Assembly (NCBI RefSeq): GCF_002224125.1
Contig: NZ_NCSM01000076.1
Span: 24,178-88,177 of the forward strand
Length of the DNA: 64,000 nt
Reading direction: 5' to 3'
Origin: Streptomyces sp. NBS 14/10
GTDB taxonomy: Bacteria; Actinomycetota; Actinomycetes; Streptomycetales; Streptomycetaceae
Notes under the pieces: generated by a model
Seen by the model: only the letters and a program-made list of their open reading frames with translations
Database searches by the model: none
Told to the model about the DNA's origin: nothing
Shown here: positions 8,742-18,041 of the stretch, piece by piece
How positions within the stretch are numbered: the stretch's first letter is position 1
How the letters are laid out: the number at the start of each line of letters is the position of its first letter
Program-made: the position numbers and the translations under genes

Positions 8742-9713
8742 GTGAACGCCACCCTCATAGCCGTCACCCTCGCACTCCTGTCGGCCGTCGCCTACGCGAC
8801 CGCGGCCGTCGCACAGGAGCGCCTTGCCGCCCGCACCGGCCCGGGCGGACTGCGGCGACTGCTGGCGCAGGGCGCCTGGTGGTCGACCGTCGGACTCAAC
8901 TCCTCCGGGGCCCTGCTCCATGTGGCAGCCCTCAAATTCGGGCCGCTCACCCTGGTCCAGCCCCTCGGCGCGCTCACGCTGGTCGCCGCCGTGCCGCTCG
9001 GCGCCCGGGTGGCAGGACGGAGCGCCACCCACGACGAGTGGCGGGGCACCGCGCTCACCCTCGTCGGCCTCGGCGCGCTGCTGCCGCTCACCGTCGGCGA
9101 CGGCGCCCCCGACCGGACGCTCGGCACCGTCGCCGCGCTCGCCGTCGCCGCGATCGTGCTGGCCGTGGTCGCCCTGCTCATCCAGGCCCGCCGCGGCCGG
9201 GGGCTCGGCCACGCCGCCGCCTCCGGTGTCACCTCCGGGGCCGCATCGGCGCTCACTCAGACCCTGACGGTCGCGGGCCTGGCCCTGACCTGGCGGTTCG
9301 CCATCGTGGGCGTACTCGTCGCGGGCCTGGCCGTGGGCGGGCTGCTGCTGTCCCAGACCGCCTACACCGGTGGCCTCGGCGCACCGCTGGCCGTTCTGAC
9401 CCTGGCCAACCCGATGGCCGCCGCGGCCATCGGAATCGCCCTGCTCGGCGAGCGTGTCCACGGCGGCCCCGCCGGGGTCGCGCTGGCCGGTCTGGGCGCC
9501 GTGGTGGCCGCGCGCGGTGTGGTGCTCCTCACCCGCGCCACGCATCCGGCACCCGCCGCGCCACCGCTCCCGGCGCCGCGCACACCGGCGGAACCGCTCC
9601 TGGTCGGGGAACCGCTCGTGGTGGCGGGGCCGACCCTGGTCGCCGAGCCGATTCTGGCGCCCGACTCGATTCTGGCCCCCGACCCGTTCCTGGTCAGCGC
9701 TCCGGGACGGTGA
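8742..9713 (+). CDS. DMT-superfamily permease
   Basis: A 323-aa membrane protein with eight to ten hydrophobic helices, in the drug/metabolite (EamA-like) transporter style. Two halves are suggested by VQPLGALTLVAAVPLGAR and the later LTLANPMAAAAIGIALLGE motif. I chose GTG 8742 because AAAGGGG lies 11 nt upstream and the first helix starts directly after it; an upstream in-frame extension would run through the operator array. The last 45 residues form a Pro/Leu-rich tail of imperfect repeats (EPLLV, EPLVV, EPILA). It is probably an exporter controlled by the divergent TetR. The substrate is unknown. Confidence 0.8.
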   Translation: MNATLIAVTLALLSAVAYATAAVAQERLAARTGPGGLRRLLAQGAWWSTVGLNSSGALLHVAALKFGPLTLVQPLGALTLVAAVPLGARVAGRSATHDEWRGTALTLVGLGALLPLTVGDGAPDRTLGTVAALAVAAIVLAVVALLIQARRGRGLGHAAASGVTSGAASALTQTLTVAGLALTWRFAIVGVLVAGLAVGGLLLSQTAYTGGLGAPLAVLTLANPMAAAAIGIALLGERVHGGPAGVALAGLGAVVAARGVVLLTRATHPAPAAPPLPAPRTPAEPLLVGEPLVVAGPTLVAEPILAPDSILAPDPFLVSAPGR

Positions 9714-9745
9714 TGTCACGGATTGGGCGAGGAGGGCCCTGCCCG

Positions 9746-10828
9746 ATGAAGGCGCTGAGGCGGGCGACGGCGGCGGTCACCGCCGCCGTCGCCGTCCTGA
9801 CCGGATGCTCGGCGGGCGGGGACGACCCGCCCGATTCACGCCGAAGCGGCCACACCGGCTCCGCCGCCGCCGGCGCCGGACCGGCCCAGCGGATGCGGGG
9901 GATCACCCTGCCCGCCTGGAACACCGACGACTACGACCGGCGCGAGGCCCGGCGCTATCTGCGGCAGATCGCCGACACCGGCGCCCGATGGGTGGTGTTC
10001 ACCCCCACCTGGTACCAGGACGGGATACGGCGGTCCGCCATCCACACCACCGAGGAGACGGCGAGCGACCACAGCCTGCGCCGGATCGTCGGCCTGGCCC
10101 ACGCCACCGGGCTGAAGGTGATGCTCAAACCCCATGTGGACCTGGTGGACGGCGGCGACCGGGCCGAAATCAAGCCCGCCGACCGGGAGGCGTGGTTCAC
10201 CGCGTACGAACGCTTCATCACCCACTACGCCGACCTGGCCGAGGAACTGGACGTCGAGCAGTTCGCCGTCGGCACCGAACTGGCCGGCACCTCCGCCGAC
10301 CGCCGCCGCTGGGGGAAAGTGATCGCCGTGGTGCGCGGCGCCTACCGGGGCCCGCTGACCTACGCCGCCAACTACGACGAGTACACCCACGTCCGGTTCT
10401 GGAGCTCCCTCGACCTGATCGGCATCGACGCGTACTGGCCGCTCGCGGACACCGCCACGACCGACCCCGCGCGGCTGGCCAAGGGCTGGAAGCCGATCGT
10501 CGCCGAACTCGCGGCGTTCGCCGCCCGGGAGGACAAGGAGATCCTGTTCACCGAGGCCGGTTACGTCAGCCAGAGCGGCACCGCCGCCGCGCCGTACTCC
10601 TGGACCGTCAGCCACCGCGCCGGGGCGGACGAGCAGTCCGCCGCCTACCAGGCCCTGCTCACCGCCTTCGACGGCCAGTCGTGGTGGGCGGGGGTGTGCT
10701 GGTGGATGTGGGACGACTGGCCGGACAGCGGCGAGACCGAGCGGCGCCTGGCCTACACACCGCACGGCAAGCCCGCCGAACAGGTGCTGCGCCACTGGTG
10801 GCGCGATGGCGGAGCGGCCGACCGATAG
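9746..10828 (+). CDS. GH113-like glycosidase lipoprotein
   Basis: A 360-aa secreted lipoprotein: signal sequence, lipobox LTGC near residue 20, a low-complexity linker, then a TIM-barrel domain from about residue 55. The barrel resembles GH113 (beta-mannanase type), with a candidate acid/base Glu in VGTELAGT and a nucleophile Glu in ILFTEAGY. Trp-rich WWAGVCWWMWDDW near the C-terminus fits a sugar-binding cleft. ATG 9746 follows GGAGGG with good spacing; ATG 9713, overlapping the permease stop, is an alternative. It may share a transcript with the permease, though no functional link is evident. Confidence 0.75.
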   Translation: MKALRRATAAVTAAVAVLTGCSAGGDDPPDSRRSGHTGSAAAGAGPAQRMRGITLPAWNTDDYDRREARRYLRQIADTGARWVVFTPTWYQDGIRRSAIHTTEETASDHSLRRIVGLAHATGLKVMLKPHVDLVDGGDRAEIKPADREAWFTAYERFITHYADLAEELDVEQFAVGTELAGTSADRRRWGKVIAVVRGAYRGPLTYAANYDEYTHVRFWSSLDLIGIDAYWPLADTATTDPARLAKGWKPIVAELAAFAAREDKEILFTEAGYVSQSGTAAAPYSWTVSHRAGADEQSAAYQALLTAFDGQSWWAGVCWWMWDDWPDSGETERRLAYTPHGKPAEQVLRHWWRDGGAADR

Positions 10829-10930
10829 CCGGTCGCGGGGTCCGGCCGGCGGTCGATGGTGTCCCGACTCTTGTCTGAATCTGACGGGTCGTCATATCTT
10901 CTCTTGGAAAACAGCGGGAGGAGACACGGG

Positions 10931-11755
10931 GTGGAGCCGCACACCACACCCACGGCCGCACCGAAGGTGCGCGCCCGCGCGGTGACCCGCAGCTTCGGGC
11001 ACTCGGGCAGGCACGTACACGCGCTCGGGCCATTCGATCTGGATGTCCAACACGGGGAGTTCTGCTGCGTCGTCGGCCCGTCCGGCTGCGGCAAGTCGAC
11101 ATTCCTGCGCATCGTCGCCGGGCTCGTCCGCCCCAGCGGCGGCGAGGTCGAACTGCGCGCCGGCCGGCGCCACCCGGCCGCGATGATCCCGCAGGACTAC
11201 GGGATCTACGACTGGAAGACCGTGCTCGCCAACGTCCGCTTCGGCCTCGATGTGCAGCGCGTCCCGCGCAAGGCCGCCAACGCACGGGCCCGGGACTGGC
11301 TGGACCGGCTGGGCCTCGCCGACTTCGCCGACGCCTACCCGGCCGCGCTCTCCGGCGGTATGCGGCAGCGGGTCGCGATCGCCCGCGCGCTCGCCGTGGA
11401 GCCGGAGGTGCTGCTCATGGACGAACCGTTCGCCGCGCTCGACGCCCAGCTGCGCACCATCCTCCAGGACGAACTGCTCGCGGTCTGCCAGGCGACCCGC
11501 ACCACCGCGCTGTTCGTCACCCACAGCCTGGAGGAGGCGATCGTGCTCGGGGACCGGGTGGTGGTGATGTCCGCCAGGCCGGGCCGGGTGATCGCCGAAC
11601 GGCGGCCGCCGTTCGAGCGCCCGCGCACCGGAGCGCTGCGCCGCTCCCCGGAGTTCGCCGCGTTGCAGTCCGAGCTGTGGGAGCTGCTGCGCGGCGAGGT
11701 GCAGACGGGAGCCGGTGGCGCCGCGATGGCGCAGCCCGCGGGGGAGCGCTCATGA
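10931..11755 (+). CDS. ABC transporter ATPase, SsuB/TauB type
   Basis: A 274-aa nucleotide-binding subunit. It shows Walker A GPSGCGKST, signature LSGGMRQR, Walker B VLLMDEPFAALD and the switch His in VTHSLEEA, all in the right order. GTG 10931 follows GGGAGGAG. It overlaps the permease start by 4 nt and is the first gene of a three-gene importer. A TTGTCT-N17-ATATCT sequence at 10871-10899 may be the promoter. The family imports nitrate, sulfonates, taurine or pyrimidine precursors; the ligand is not evident here. Confidence 0.9.
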   Translation: MEPHTTPTAAPKVRARAVTRSFGHSGRHVHALGPFDLDVQHGEFCCVVGPSGCGKSTFLRIVAGLVRPSGGEVELRAGRRHPAAMIPQDYGIYDWKTVLANVRFGLDVQRVPRKAANARARDWLDRLGLADFADAYPAALSGGMRQRVAIARALAVEPEVLLMDEPFAALDAQLRTILQDELLAVCQATRTTALFVTHSLEEAIVLGDRVVVMSARPGRVIAERRPPFERPRTGALRRSPEFAALQSELWELLRGEVQTGAGGAAMAQPAGERS

Positions 11756-12657
11756 ACGGCGAGGCCGCGCTCGGCGCGGACCGCGCCGCCCAGGCCGATG
11801 CGGCACCGGACGGGCCCGCCGAGACGGTGCTGGTCCGGCGCCCCGGGCCCCGGGAGCGCGATCCGGTCCGCGCCCATCGGAGCCGTCTCGCCCTCGAGAT
11901 CTCCCTGGCCGTCGCCGTGCCCACGGCGCTGATCCTGCTGTGGCAGCTCGCCGCGTACCGGCACTGGATCGACCCCCGCGTCTACCCCGCCCCCTCCACG
12001 ATCGCGGCCGACGGCTGGCAGCGCGCCGCCGACGGCAAGCTGTGGCCGGACGTATGGGCCACCCTCCAGCGGGTGATGGCCGGCTATGCGGTCGGCACGG
12101 CCGCGGGCTATGCCGCCGGGCTGCTGATGGGCGCGGTGCGGATCGTCCGCGCGGCGCTTGAGCCCCTGCTCGACGCGCTGTACGTGGTGCCCAAGCTCGC
12201 GCTGCTGCCGGTGTTCCTCAATATGTTCGGCCTCGGCGAGGGCCCGCAGATCGCGCTCGTGGCCACCACCGTCTTCTTCTTCGTCTGGATCTCCACGATG
12301 GCGGCCGTGATGGGCGTCGCGGAGGGGTACCGGGAGGCCGGTCAGGTCTTCGGCGCGGGCCCCTGGCAGATGTTCCGCCATGTGCTGCTGCCCGCCTCGC
12401 TGCCGCAGGTCCTGGTGGGCATGCGGGTCGCGGCCGGGGTGGCGGTCCTGGTGATCGTCGCCTCCGAGCAGATCGCCGCGGACAACGGGCTCGGTCATCT
12501 CATTTTCGACTCGCGGGCGCTGTTCCAGAACGACGTGATGTTCGTCGGCATCGTCTGTGTGGCCGTACTCGGCGTGGTCTTCTCCGAACTCGTACGCTTC
12601 GTCGGCCGCCGACTCACCCCCTGGGCCCCGCGGGACCGCGGCCGCCCCCAGTCCTGA
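11752..12657 (+). CDS. ABC transporter permease, SsuC/TauC type
   Basis: A 301-aa permease. After about 40 polar N-terminal residues there are six hydrophobic segments, with a periplasmic loop naming typical of this family (YPAPSTIAADGW) near residue 80 and an EAA-like loop (GQVFGAGPWQMFRHVLLPASLP) near 200-220. The start ATG overlaps the ATPase stop by 4 nt. It forms an importer with the flanking ATPase and binding protein. Confidence 0.9.
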   Translation: MNGEAALGADRAAQADAAPDGPAETVLVRRPGPRERDPVRAHRSRLALEISLAVAVPTALILLWQLAAYRHWIDPRVYPAPSTIAADGWQRAADGKLWPDVWATLQRVMAGYAVGTAAGYAAGLLMGAVRIVRAALEPLLDALYVVPKLALLPVFLNMFGLGEGPQIALVATTVFFFVWISTMAAVMGVAEGYREAGQVFGAGPWQMFRHVLLPASLPQVLVGMRVAAGVAVLVIVASEQIAADNGLGHLIFDSRALFQNDVMFVGIVCVAVLGVVFSELVRFVGRRLTPWAPRDRGRPQS

Positions 12658-12714
12658 CCCTCACTCCCGACCCCTGTCTCATCTCGGCCTCACCGGAACC
12701 GGAAGGCAACACCC

Positions 12715-13872
12715 ATGCCAGCACCCGGACCCTTCCTCACCCGCGCCCTGGCCACCGCCGTGACCCTGCTGGGCGTCCTCGGCTCCCTCACCGCCTGCGA
12801 TGTGCAGACCTCCGACTCGGCGCACTCAGGCGCCGAGCGCAAGGCCCGTCCGATCGCGCCCGTCGCAGGCTGCGCCAAGGGCTGGACCGACCCCTCCGAC
12901 CTGTCCGAGGACCGCGCGCCGGCCCGCTGTGAGCCCGGCGCACCCGCGCCCAAGCCGCTGAAGAAGAAGACGAAGGTCGTCGTCTCCGCCAGCACCCTGA
13001 ACGCCGAGTACCTGGCGCCGCTGCAGATCGCCCTGGCCAAGGGCGAGTTCGCCAAGGAGAAGCTGGACGTCGAGGTGAAGCTGCTGCCCACCCCCGACGC
13101 GCTGCCGCTGCTGGCCAAGGGCGATATCGACGTCCAGTACGCGGCGCCGGAGGCGGGCGTGCTCAACGGCATCCGGCAGGGGTTCGACATCCGCTGGGTC
13201 GCCGGGAACTTCTCGCCCGCGCCCGGCTCCAAGAGCGGGTTCTGGGCCAGGCTGCGGCCCGGGCAGACAGCCGGTGAGGTCGGCCTCAAGGACCGTACCG
13301 TCGGCACGCTCATCGGCAAGGGCTCGGTCATCATGTATCCGATGGAGAAGGTGCTGGCCAAGCACCAGGCCGACGTGGACAGCGTCCGCTTCCAGCAGCT
13401 GGGCCCCGCCGAAGTCCTCACCTCGCTGAAGAACGGCGGTGTCGACGCGGCATGGCTGCTCGACCCGGTGTGGCGCGAGGTGGACGGCGACCCCGGCTAC
13501 GCCTTCCTCGGCGGTCAGCCGCAGGGCGAGCCGCTGGGCGGTCTTCTCTTCGGCCCCGATCTGCTGACGGGCGATCCGGACGCGGGAGTGGCGTTTCTGC
13601 GCGCCTACATCCGCACCGTGAACACCTACTTCGCCGGGGACTACAAGAAGGACAAAGCGTTTGTGAAGGAGCTCGGCGAAGCACTCAAGACCGAGCCGGA
13701 CACGCTGTCCGCCGTGCCGTCGCTGCGCATGGACTGGGAGATCCGCGACGGCACGGTGGACCGTCTGCAGAAGGCGTACGCCGCGGCCGGTGTGACCGAG
13801 GGCGATCCGCTGCGCGAGGACCGGGTCGTGGACCGCTCGTTCTACGCGGAGGCGGTCGGCCACAAGCCGTAA
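12715..13872 (+). CDS. ABC transporter substrate-binding lipoprotein, NMT1/SsuA-like
   Basis: A 385-aa lipoprotein with signal peptide and lipobox LTAC near residue 25, a Cys-containing Pro/Lys-rich spacer (residues 30-85), and then the two-lobed binding domain (VVVSASTLNAEYLAPLQIAL...). It carries IDVQYAAPEAGVLNGIRQG, as in SsuA/NMT1 proteins that bind sulfonates, nitrate or thiamine precursors. It starts 57 nt after the permease and completes the operon. The ligand is unknown. Its 3' end faces the convergent secreted-protein gene with only 18 bp between. Confidence 0.85.
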   Translation: MPAPGPFLTRALATAVTLLGVLGSLTACDVQTSDSAHSGAERKARPIAPVAGCAKGWTDPSDLSEDRAPARCEPGAPAPKPLKKKTKVVVSASTLNAEYLAPLQIALAKGEFAKEKLDVEVKLLPTPDALPLLAKGDIDVQYAAPEAGVLNGIRQGFDIRWVAGNFSPAPGSKSGFWARLRPGQTAGEVGLKDRTVGTLIGKGSVIMYPMEKVLAKHQADVDSVRFQQLGPAEVLTSLKNGGVDAAWLLDPVWREVDGDPGYAFLGGQPQGEPLGGLLFGPDLLTGDPDAGVAFLRAYIRTVNTYFAGDYKKDKAFVKELGEALKTEPDTLSAVPSLRMDWEIRDGTVDRLQKAYAAAGVTEGDPLREDRVVDRSFYAEAVGHKP

Positions 13873-13890
13873 CCCATGGGGCCGCTCAGG

Positions 13891-14382
13891 TCAGTCGAAG
13901 ACGAACGGGCCCGGCGTCTGCTTGGCCAGCGCGTTGCAGGTGATCAGGACGGCCCCGATCGACATGCGGAGCGAGCCACTGCCCAGATAGGAGTCCAGAC
14001 TGTCGCCCGGCGCCACCGTGCCGACGAGCGTGACCACTATCGGGGAACCCGCGGGGATGGCCGGGCTGGAGCTGTTGGTGAACGTGGTCGTGGCCGGGCC
14101 GCCGTTCTTCTCGAGCCGCAGAGTGGCGGAGATGGTGTTCGCCGGGATCGCGACCGGGGCGGTCAGATCCGGGAAGACGGGCGTGAGGGTGGCCCGGGTG
14201 CCGTTCTGGGTGGCGTGGAGGGTGAGATCCGCGGAGCCGTATGCACCGCAGTCGTACGGGGCCGTGGCGGTGTCCGGCGACACGGCGGCGGCCGTGGGCG
14301 CCAGGGCCACGGCCCCCGCGAGCAGCGCCGCGCAGGCGGCGGCGGTGGCCGTGGCGCGTAACCCGGGAATGGGAGGTCTCAT
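13891..14382 (-). CDS. Small secreted beta-rich protein
   Basis: A protein of about 163 aa with a clear signal peptide (basic start, Ala-rich core ending near TAAA at residue 35). The mature part of about 125 residues is Thr/Ser/Pro-rich, predicted beta, with two cysteines (YDCGAYG and ITCNAL) that could pair. I do not recognise a family. ATG 14382 is preferred over 14403 because GGACGAG precedes it and the signal peptide then begins directly. No functional partner is visible. Confidence 0.65.
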   Translation of the reverse strand: MRPPIPGLRATATAAACAALLAGAVALAPTAAAVSPDTATAPYDCGAYGSADLTLHATQNGTRATLTPVFPDLTAPVAIPANTISATLRLEKNGGPATTTFTNSSSPAIPAGSPIVVTLVGTVAPGDSLDSYLGSGSLRMSIGAVLITCNALAKQTPGPFVFD

Positions 14383-14533
14383 CGCTCGTCCCGTCCGATC
14401 CATGTCCGCATCGCTGATGCCCGGTCAAAGGGTGGGGCTCATTGACGCGCAGGGATCTTCAGAAGGCAAGCGCCGCGCCGCTCCCGGCGGCCGGGTGTGA
14501 GCGGCCCGTGTTCCGGCGGGTCAGGACGGCGGG

Positions 14534-15403
14534 TCAGGAGCCCGGCTTACGGGCGACTCCCACCCAGAAGGAGACCTCTTCGTCGGTCACATCGCCGGTG
14601 TCTGTCCCGGTGTCCGGGGCCGCGAGCTCGGGGTGCCAGCGGTGCGGCACCTCGATGCCCGGCTCGACCAGCTCAAGACCCGTGAAGAACCGTTCCACCT
14701 CGGCCTTGGTGCGGATTTTCCCCTGGATGCCACCACTGTGGTAGATCTGCACGGTCCGCTGGGTCGCCTCGGGGTCGAAGTCCGGCGTGATGTGGCTCAG
14801 CACCAGGTACGAGCCGGGCGCCAGCGGCTCCAGCAGGCGCTGGACGATCGCGTACGGGTCCCACTCGTCGGGGACGAAGTGCAGCAGCGCGCACAGGCTC
14901 AGGGCGACGGGCTGGGACAGATCCAGCACCTCGGTGAGTTCCGGGGCGTTCAGGATGGTGTCCGGCTCGGCGACATTCGCGTCGACGTAGGCGGTGCGCC
15001 CCTGCGGGACGCTGCTGAGCAGGGTCTGGGCGTGGGCGAGGACGATCGGGTCGTTGTCGGCGTAGACGATCCGGGCTTCCGGGGCGATCGACTGGGCGAC
15101 CTCATGGAGATTGGGGCTGGTCGGAATGCCGGTGCCGATGTCGAGGAACTGGCGTATGCCGCGCTCGGCGGCCAGGTACCGGATCGCGCGGTGCATGAAG
15201 GCGCGGTTGGTGCGGGCGGCGATCATGACGCCCGGCCACATGGTGAGCACCTTGGCGGCGGCCTGGCGGTCGGCGACGTAGTTGTCCTTGCCGCCCAGGA
15301 AGTAGTCGTACATCCGGGCGCTGTGCGGCTTGCCCTGGTTGAGGGGGCTGCTGGGGGGCTCCGGTCCGCTTCCGGTCTGGGCTGCTACCCCTTGAGCGGT
15401 CAC
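14534..15403 (-). CDS. SAM-dependent methyltransferase, DUF574 (SAV2177-like)
   Basis: A 289-aa actinobacterial S-adenosyl methyltransferase of the PF04672 group. The N-terminus has the family hallmark HSARMYDYFLGGKDNY near residues 28-43. The SAM pocket is marked by FLDIGTGIPT near 88 and YADNDPIVL near 115. GTG 15403 is placed by GAGGAGA 7 nt upstream. These enzymes are abundant in Streptomyces and mostly of unknown substrate. It stands alone between unrelated genes. Confidence 0.85.
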   Translation of the reverse strand: MTAQGVAAQTGSGPEPPSSPLNQGKPHSARMYDYFLGGKDNYVADRQAAAKVLTMWPGVMIAARTNRAFMHRAIRYLAAERGIRQFLDIGTGIPTSPNLHEVAQSIAPEARIVYADNDPIVLAHAQTLLSSVPQGRTAYVDANVAEPDTILNAPELTEVLDLSQPVALSLCALLHFVPDEWDPYAIVQRLLEPLAPGSYLVLSHITPDFDPEATQRTVQIYHSGGIQGKIRTKAEVERFFTGLELVEPGIEVPHRWHPELAAPDTGTDTGDVTDEEVSFWVGVARKPGS

Positions 15404-15491
15404 GTGAGATCTCCTCATTTCAGGGCTTTTCAGGGCTGTCCGGCGCACGATCCTCAGGCCGCGCGTCCTGGCACAGGATCGTAAGCCGCCC

Positions 15492-15519
15492 GCCCACCCC
15501 GCGCCTTCACGGGGTGGGC
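15492..15519 (-). terminator. Hairpin downstream of the GH95-like gene
   Basis: A perfect 10-bp inverted repeat, GCCCACCCCG at 15492-15501 and CGGGGTGGGC at 15510-15519, with an 8-nt loop, lies 45 bp past the stop of the minus-strand glycosidase. It is well placed to end that transcript. Confidence 0.65.
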
Positions 15520-15564
15520 ATAACTGTCCCGGCGAAGCCCCAAGTTGTCCACGCCCGGTACGGC

Positions 15565-17892
15565 TCAGCCGGGCAGCCCCCACGGCTCGGCGTCGCCCAC
15601 GGCCGGCACATCGCGCGGATCCAGGTCGGGGTCGGTGCCGCGCGGCACGACGACCGCCGTCCCGTCCCGGCCCAGCGGGATCTCGATGCGGCCGGGGGCC
15701 GTCTCCCGGTAGCTCAGCCGCCGGCCGCGCTCGTCCCGTACGTCGATGGCGCCCTCGATGCCATGCGCCAGCACCAGCGGCGCACCCGCCTCGCTGTGCA
15801 CGCGCACCCACCGCGTCCGGCCGCCCGAGCGGTCCGCGTCCACCAGGAACGCGCCCTGGGTACGCAGGGACTGGACGGAGGCGTCCGGCCAGCGCCGCGA
15901 CAGGGAGGGGAAGACCCGTACGACGCCGCCGTGGCTCTGCACGGCCATGTCGAGGATCGACTGGGTCGCCGTCAGCGGGCTCTCCGTGGCCAGGTTCCCG
16001 CCCTCCACATACATGGTGTTGGGAGTCATCCAGGCGTTGTTGACCACCTTGCCATCGGTGAAGAAGGTGAGGAAGTCCAGAGCATCCTCGGGCCGCTCCA
16101 TCCGGGAGGCCATCGAGGAGGCGACGCCGTAGCTGTAACCCGCCCACAATGCGCGGTCCCTGACCCAGTGGTCGAAGGTCGTGCGCATGATGTCCCGGTC
16201 GCCCGCCCGGTCCCATTGCAGCTCGCCCAGCGGATAGAGCCACAACATATGGGAGAAGTGGCGGTGGGACTCGGTCAGCGGCTTGTCCGCGCCGATCATG
16301 ACCCCGGTCGCATCGCGCGGATAGTCCACCAGGCGCCGGAGGATCTCGCGCCAGCGCGGTGCGCGCGGATGGTCCGTACGGAGGATGCGCAGACAGTCGA
16401 GCAGGGTGGCGCAGCCCCAGCGCAGCAGCGACAGGTCGTACGTGCAGTCCTCGGCGTCCGCCCACTCGGGCGACCGGGTCAGCGGCAGATGCAGTTCGCC
16501 GTCGGCGCCTTCGTGCAGGAAGTGGTCGTAGAAGTTCACCGCCTTGACGAGGATCGGGTAGAGGACGTCCCGCACGATCCGCACGTCCATGGTGTGGCGG
16601 TAGCTGAGCCAGACGTTGTGCATGGCCCAGATGAGATTGCCGTTGTTGTCGGTCTTGGTGGCGGTGCCGGGGATGCCGACGGTCTTCGCGCCGGGGCGGA
16701 GCATCCAGTCGGAGGGGTGGGCCAGGGCGTAGGTCTGGCCGTCCTGGTACTCCGGCGGCACCGAGAGCGGCAGATATTTCTCGAAGGTTTTGAAGGTGGA
16801 GGTGACCGAGTCGAGTTCGAGGTGGTTGGACCCCTGGATCAGCCAGGTGGCGATCTGGACGTTGAGGTTCCACCAGACCGCGGTCCAGCTGCCGCCGGTC
16901 TCCGGATACCACGGCCCCCACTCGGACATCGAGGGTCCGCCCGCCCGGGTGGCGCACGCGGCCTTGTAGAGCTGGATCCAGTAGAAGTCCTGGAGCCGTT
17001 TGTCGGGCACGGACAGCAGGCTGCGCCGGTAGAAGCGGTGCCACCAGCCGCGGTGCTCGCGCACCAGCCCGTCCGGGTCGGCGGCCAGCGTACGGGCCAC
17101 TTCGGCGACCGCCAACTCGGTCGTGCCGTCCAAGTCCTCCGGGAAACGGTAGACGATATGGGCGGCGAGCAGACGGCCGGTGCCCACCCGCCGTTCGCGC
17201 CAGGCGGTGGCCCATCCGCCGCCGGCGACCAGGGGCTGTTGGACGTAGTGGGTGGCGCCCGTGGAACCGGTGCGGGCGTCGGGGTTGCCCGTGTAGTCCG
17301 CGGGCTTGTCCTTCTGCCGGGGCGAGATGGCGGGCATCCAGGTGAACGACCAGGCCGCGGACTGCTCGCCCGCGCTCGGTCGGGTGGAGATCAGCAGTGC
17401 GGTACGGGAGTTGTGGACCAGCATGGAGAAGCGGACGCTGCCCCGCGTGGTGGTGACGGTGCCGCGCAGCTCGGCGTCCCAGAGGTCGAGGGTCCAGTCG
17501 ATATCGGTCACCTCGCCGGCGAGCGTCAGGTCGAAGTGGCCGATGGGCAGCCGTGAGAAGCCGTACGGGGCGCGCCACTGTGGCCGTTGGTCCTGCACCT
17601 GGCTGTGGCTGACCATGACTTTCACGGAGTTGGCCGTGGCGCCACGGTAGATCTGCACACCGAGCAGCCCGTTGCCGAGGAAGGGCCCGTCCTTCCAGTC
17701 GCCCGGCAGCCGCCGCCACCGCATGGCGGCGGCTCTCACCAGCCGCTCATGTGTGTTTTCCGCCCGTGCCGAGGCTCCTTGGGGCGCGGCCCATGCGGTG
17801 CCGGATCCGGTCAGCCAGCCTCCGGCGCCGGCGGCGGCGGCCGTGCCGATCACACCTCGCCGAGAGATTCCGTTCCCCGTCCCTGAGGTCAC
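15565..17892 (-). CDS. Tat-exported GH95-like glycoside hydrolase
   Basis: A 775-aa exported enzyme. The N-terminus has a twin-arginine signal (ISRRGVIG, residues 9-16, then an Ala/Gly-rich core ending AWA). The N-terminal beta domain (residues 50-300) and the following helical barrel with GWAGYSYGVASSMASR-like and PNTMYVEGGNLATE segments resemble GH95 alpha-L-fucosidase/galactosidase proteins. GTG 17892 is chosen since GGGAGG lies 7 nt upstream; longer in-frame starts would bury the Tat signal. It is monocistronic, with a hairpin after its stop. The exact substrate is uncertain, but a hemicellulose or pectin side chain is plausible. Confidence 0.75.
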   Translation of the reverse strand: MTSGTGNGISRRGVIGTAAAAGAGGWLTGSGTAWAAPQGASARAENTHERLVRAAAMRWRRLPGDWKDGPFLGNGLLGVQIYRGATANSVKVMVSHSQVQDQRPQWRAPYGFSRLPIGHFDLTLAGEVTDIDWTLDLWDAELRGTVTTTRGSVRFSMLVHNSRTALLISTRPSAGEQSAAWSFTWMPAISPRQKDKPADYTGNPDARTGSTGATHYVQQPLVAGGGWATAWRERRVGTGRLLAAHIVYRFPEDLDGTTELAVAEVARTLAADPDGLVREHRGWWHRFYRRSLLSVPDKRLQDFYWIQLYKAACATRAGGPSMSEWGPWYPETGGSWTAVWWNLNVQIATWLIQGSNHLELDSVTSTFKTFEKYLPLSVPPEYQDGQTYALAHPSDWMLRPGAKTVGIPGTATKTDNNGNLIWAMHNVWLSYRHTMDVRIVRDVLYPILVKAVNFYDHFLHEGADGELHLPLTRSPEWADAEDCTYDLSLLRWGCATLLDCLRILRTDHPRAPRWREILRRLVDYPRDATGVMIGADKPLTESHRHFSHMLWLYPLGELQWDRAGDRDIMRTTFDHWVRDRALWAGYSYGVASSMASRMERPEDALDFLTFFTDGKVVNNAWMTPNTMYVEGGNLATESPLTATQSILDMAVQSHGGVVRVFPSLSRRWPDASVQSLRTQGAFLVDADRSGGRTRWVRVHSEAGAPLVLAHGIEGAIDVRDERGRRLSYRETAPGRIEIPLGRDGTAVVVPRGTDPDLDPRDVPAVGDAEPWGLPG

Positions 17893-18041
17893 GTACATGC
17901 CTCCCATACCTGGTTGTGAACTACCGGGCATAGTGCAGGCTCGCTCGGTGGTAAGGAAGACCTCCGACCTATTGCATTTCTGGGAGGCGATGAAGTCGCA
18001 GGTGAGGGGATAAGGTGGCGATGGGCTACTCAAAGGTCCGA

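Noticed and set aside
14534..17719. A 1061-codon minus-strand frame spanning the methyltransferase and most of the GH95-like gene
   Set aside because: Only its last 289 codons are the methyltransferase; the rest is out of frame with the glycosidase, and a ribosome site marks GTG 15403 as the true start.
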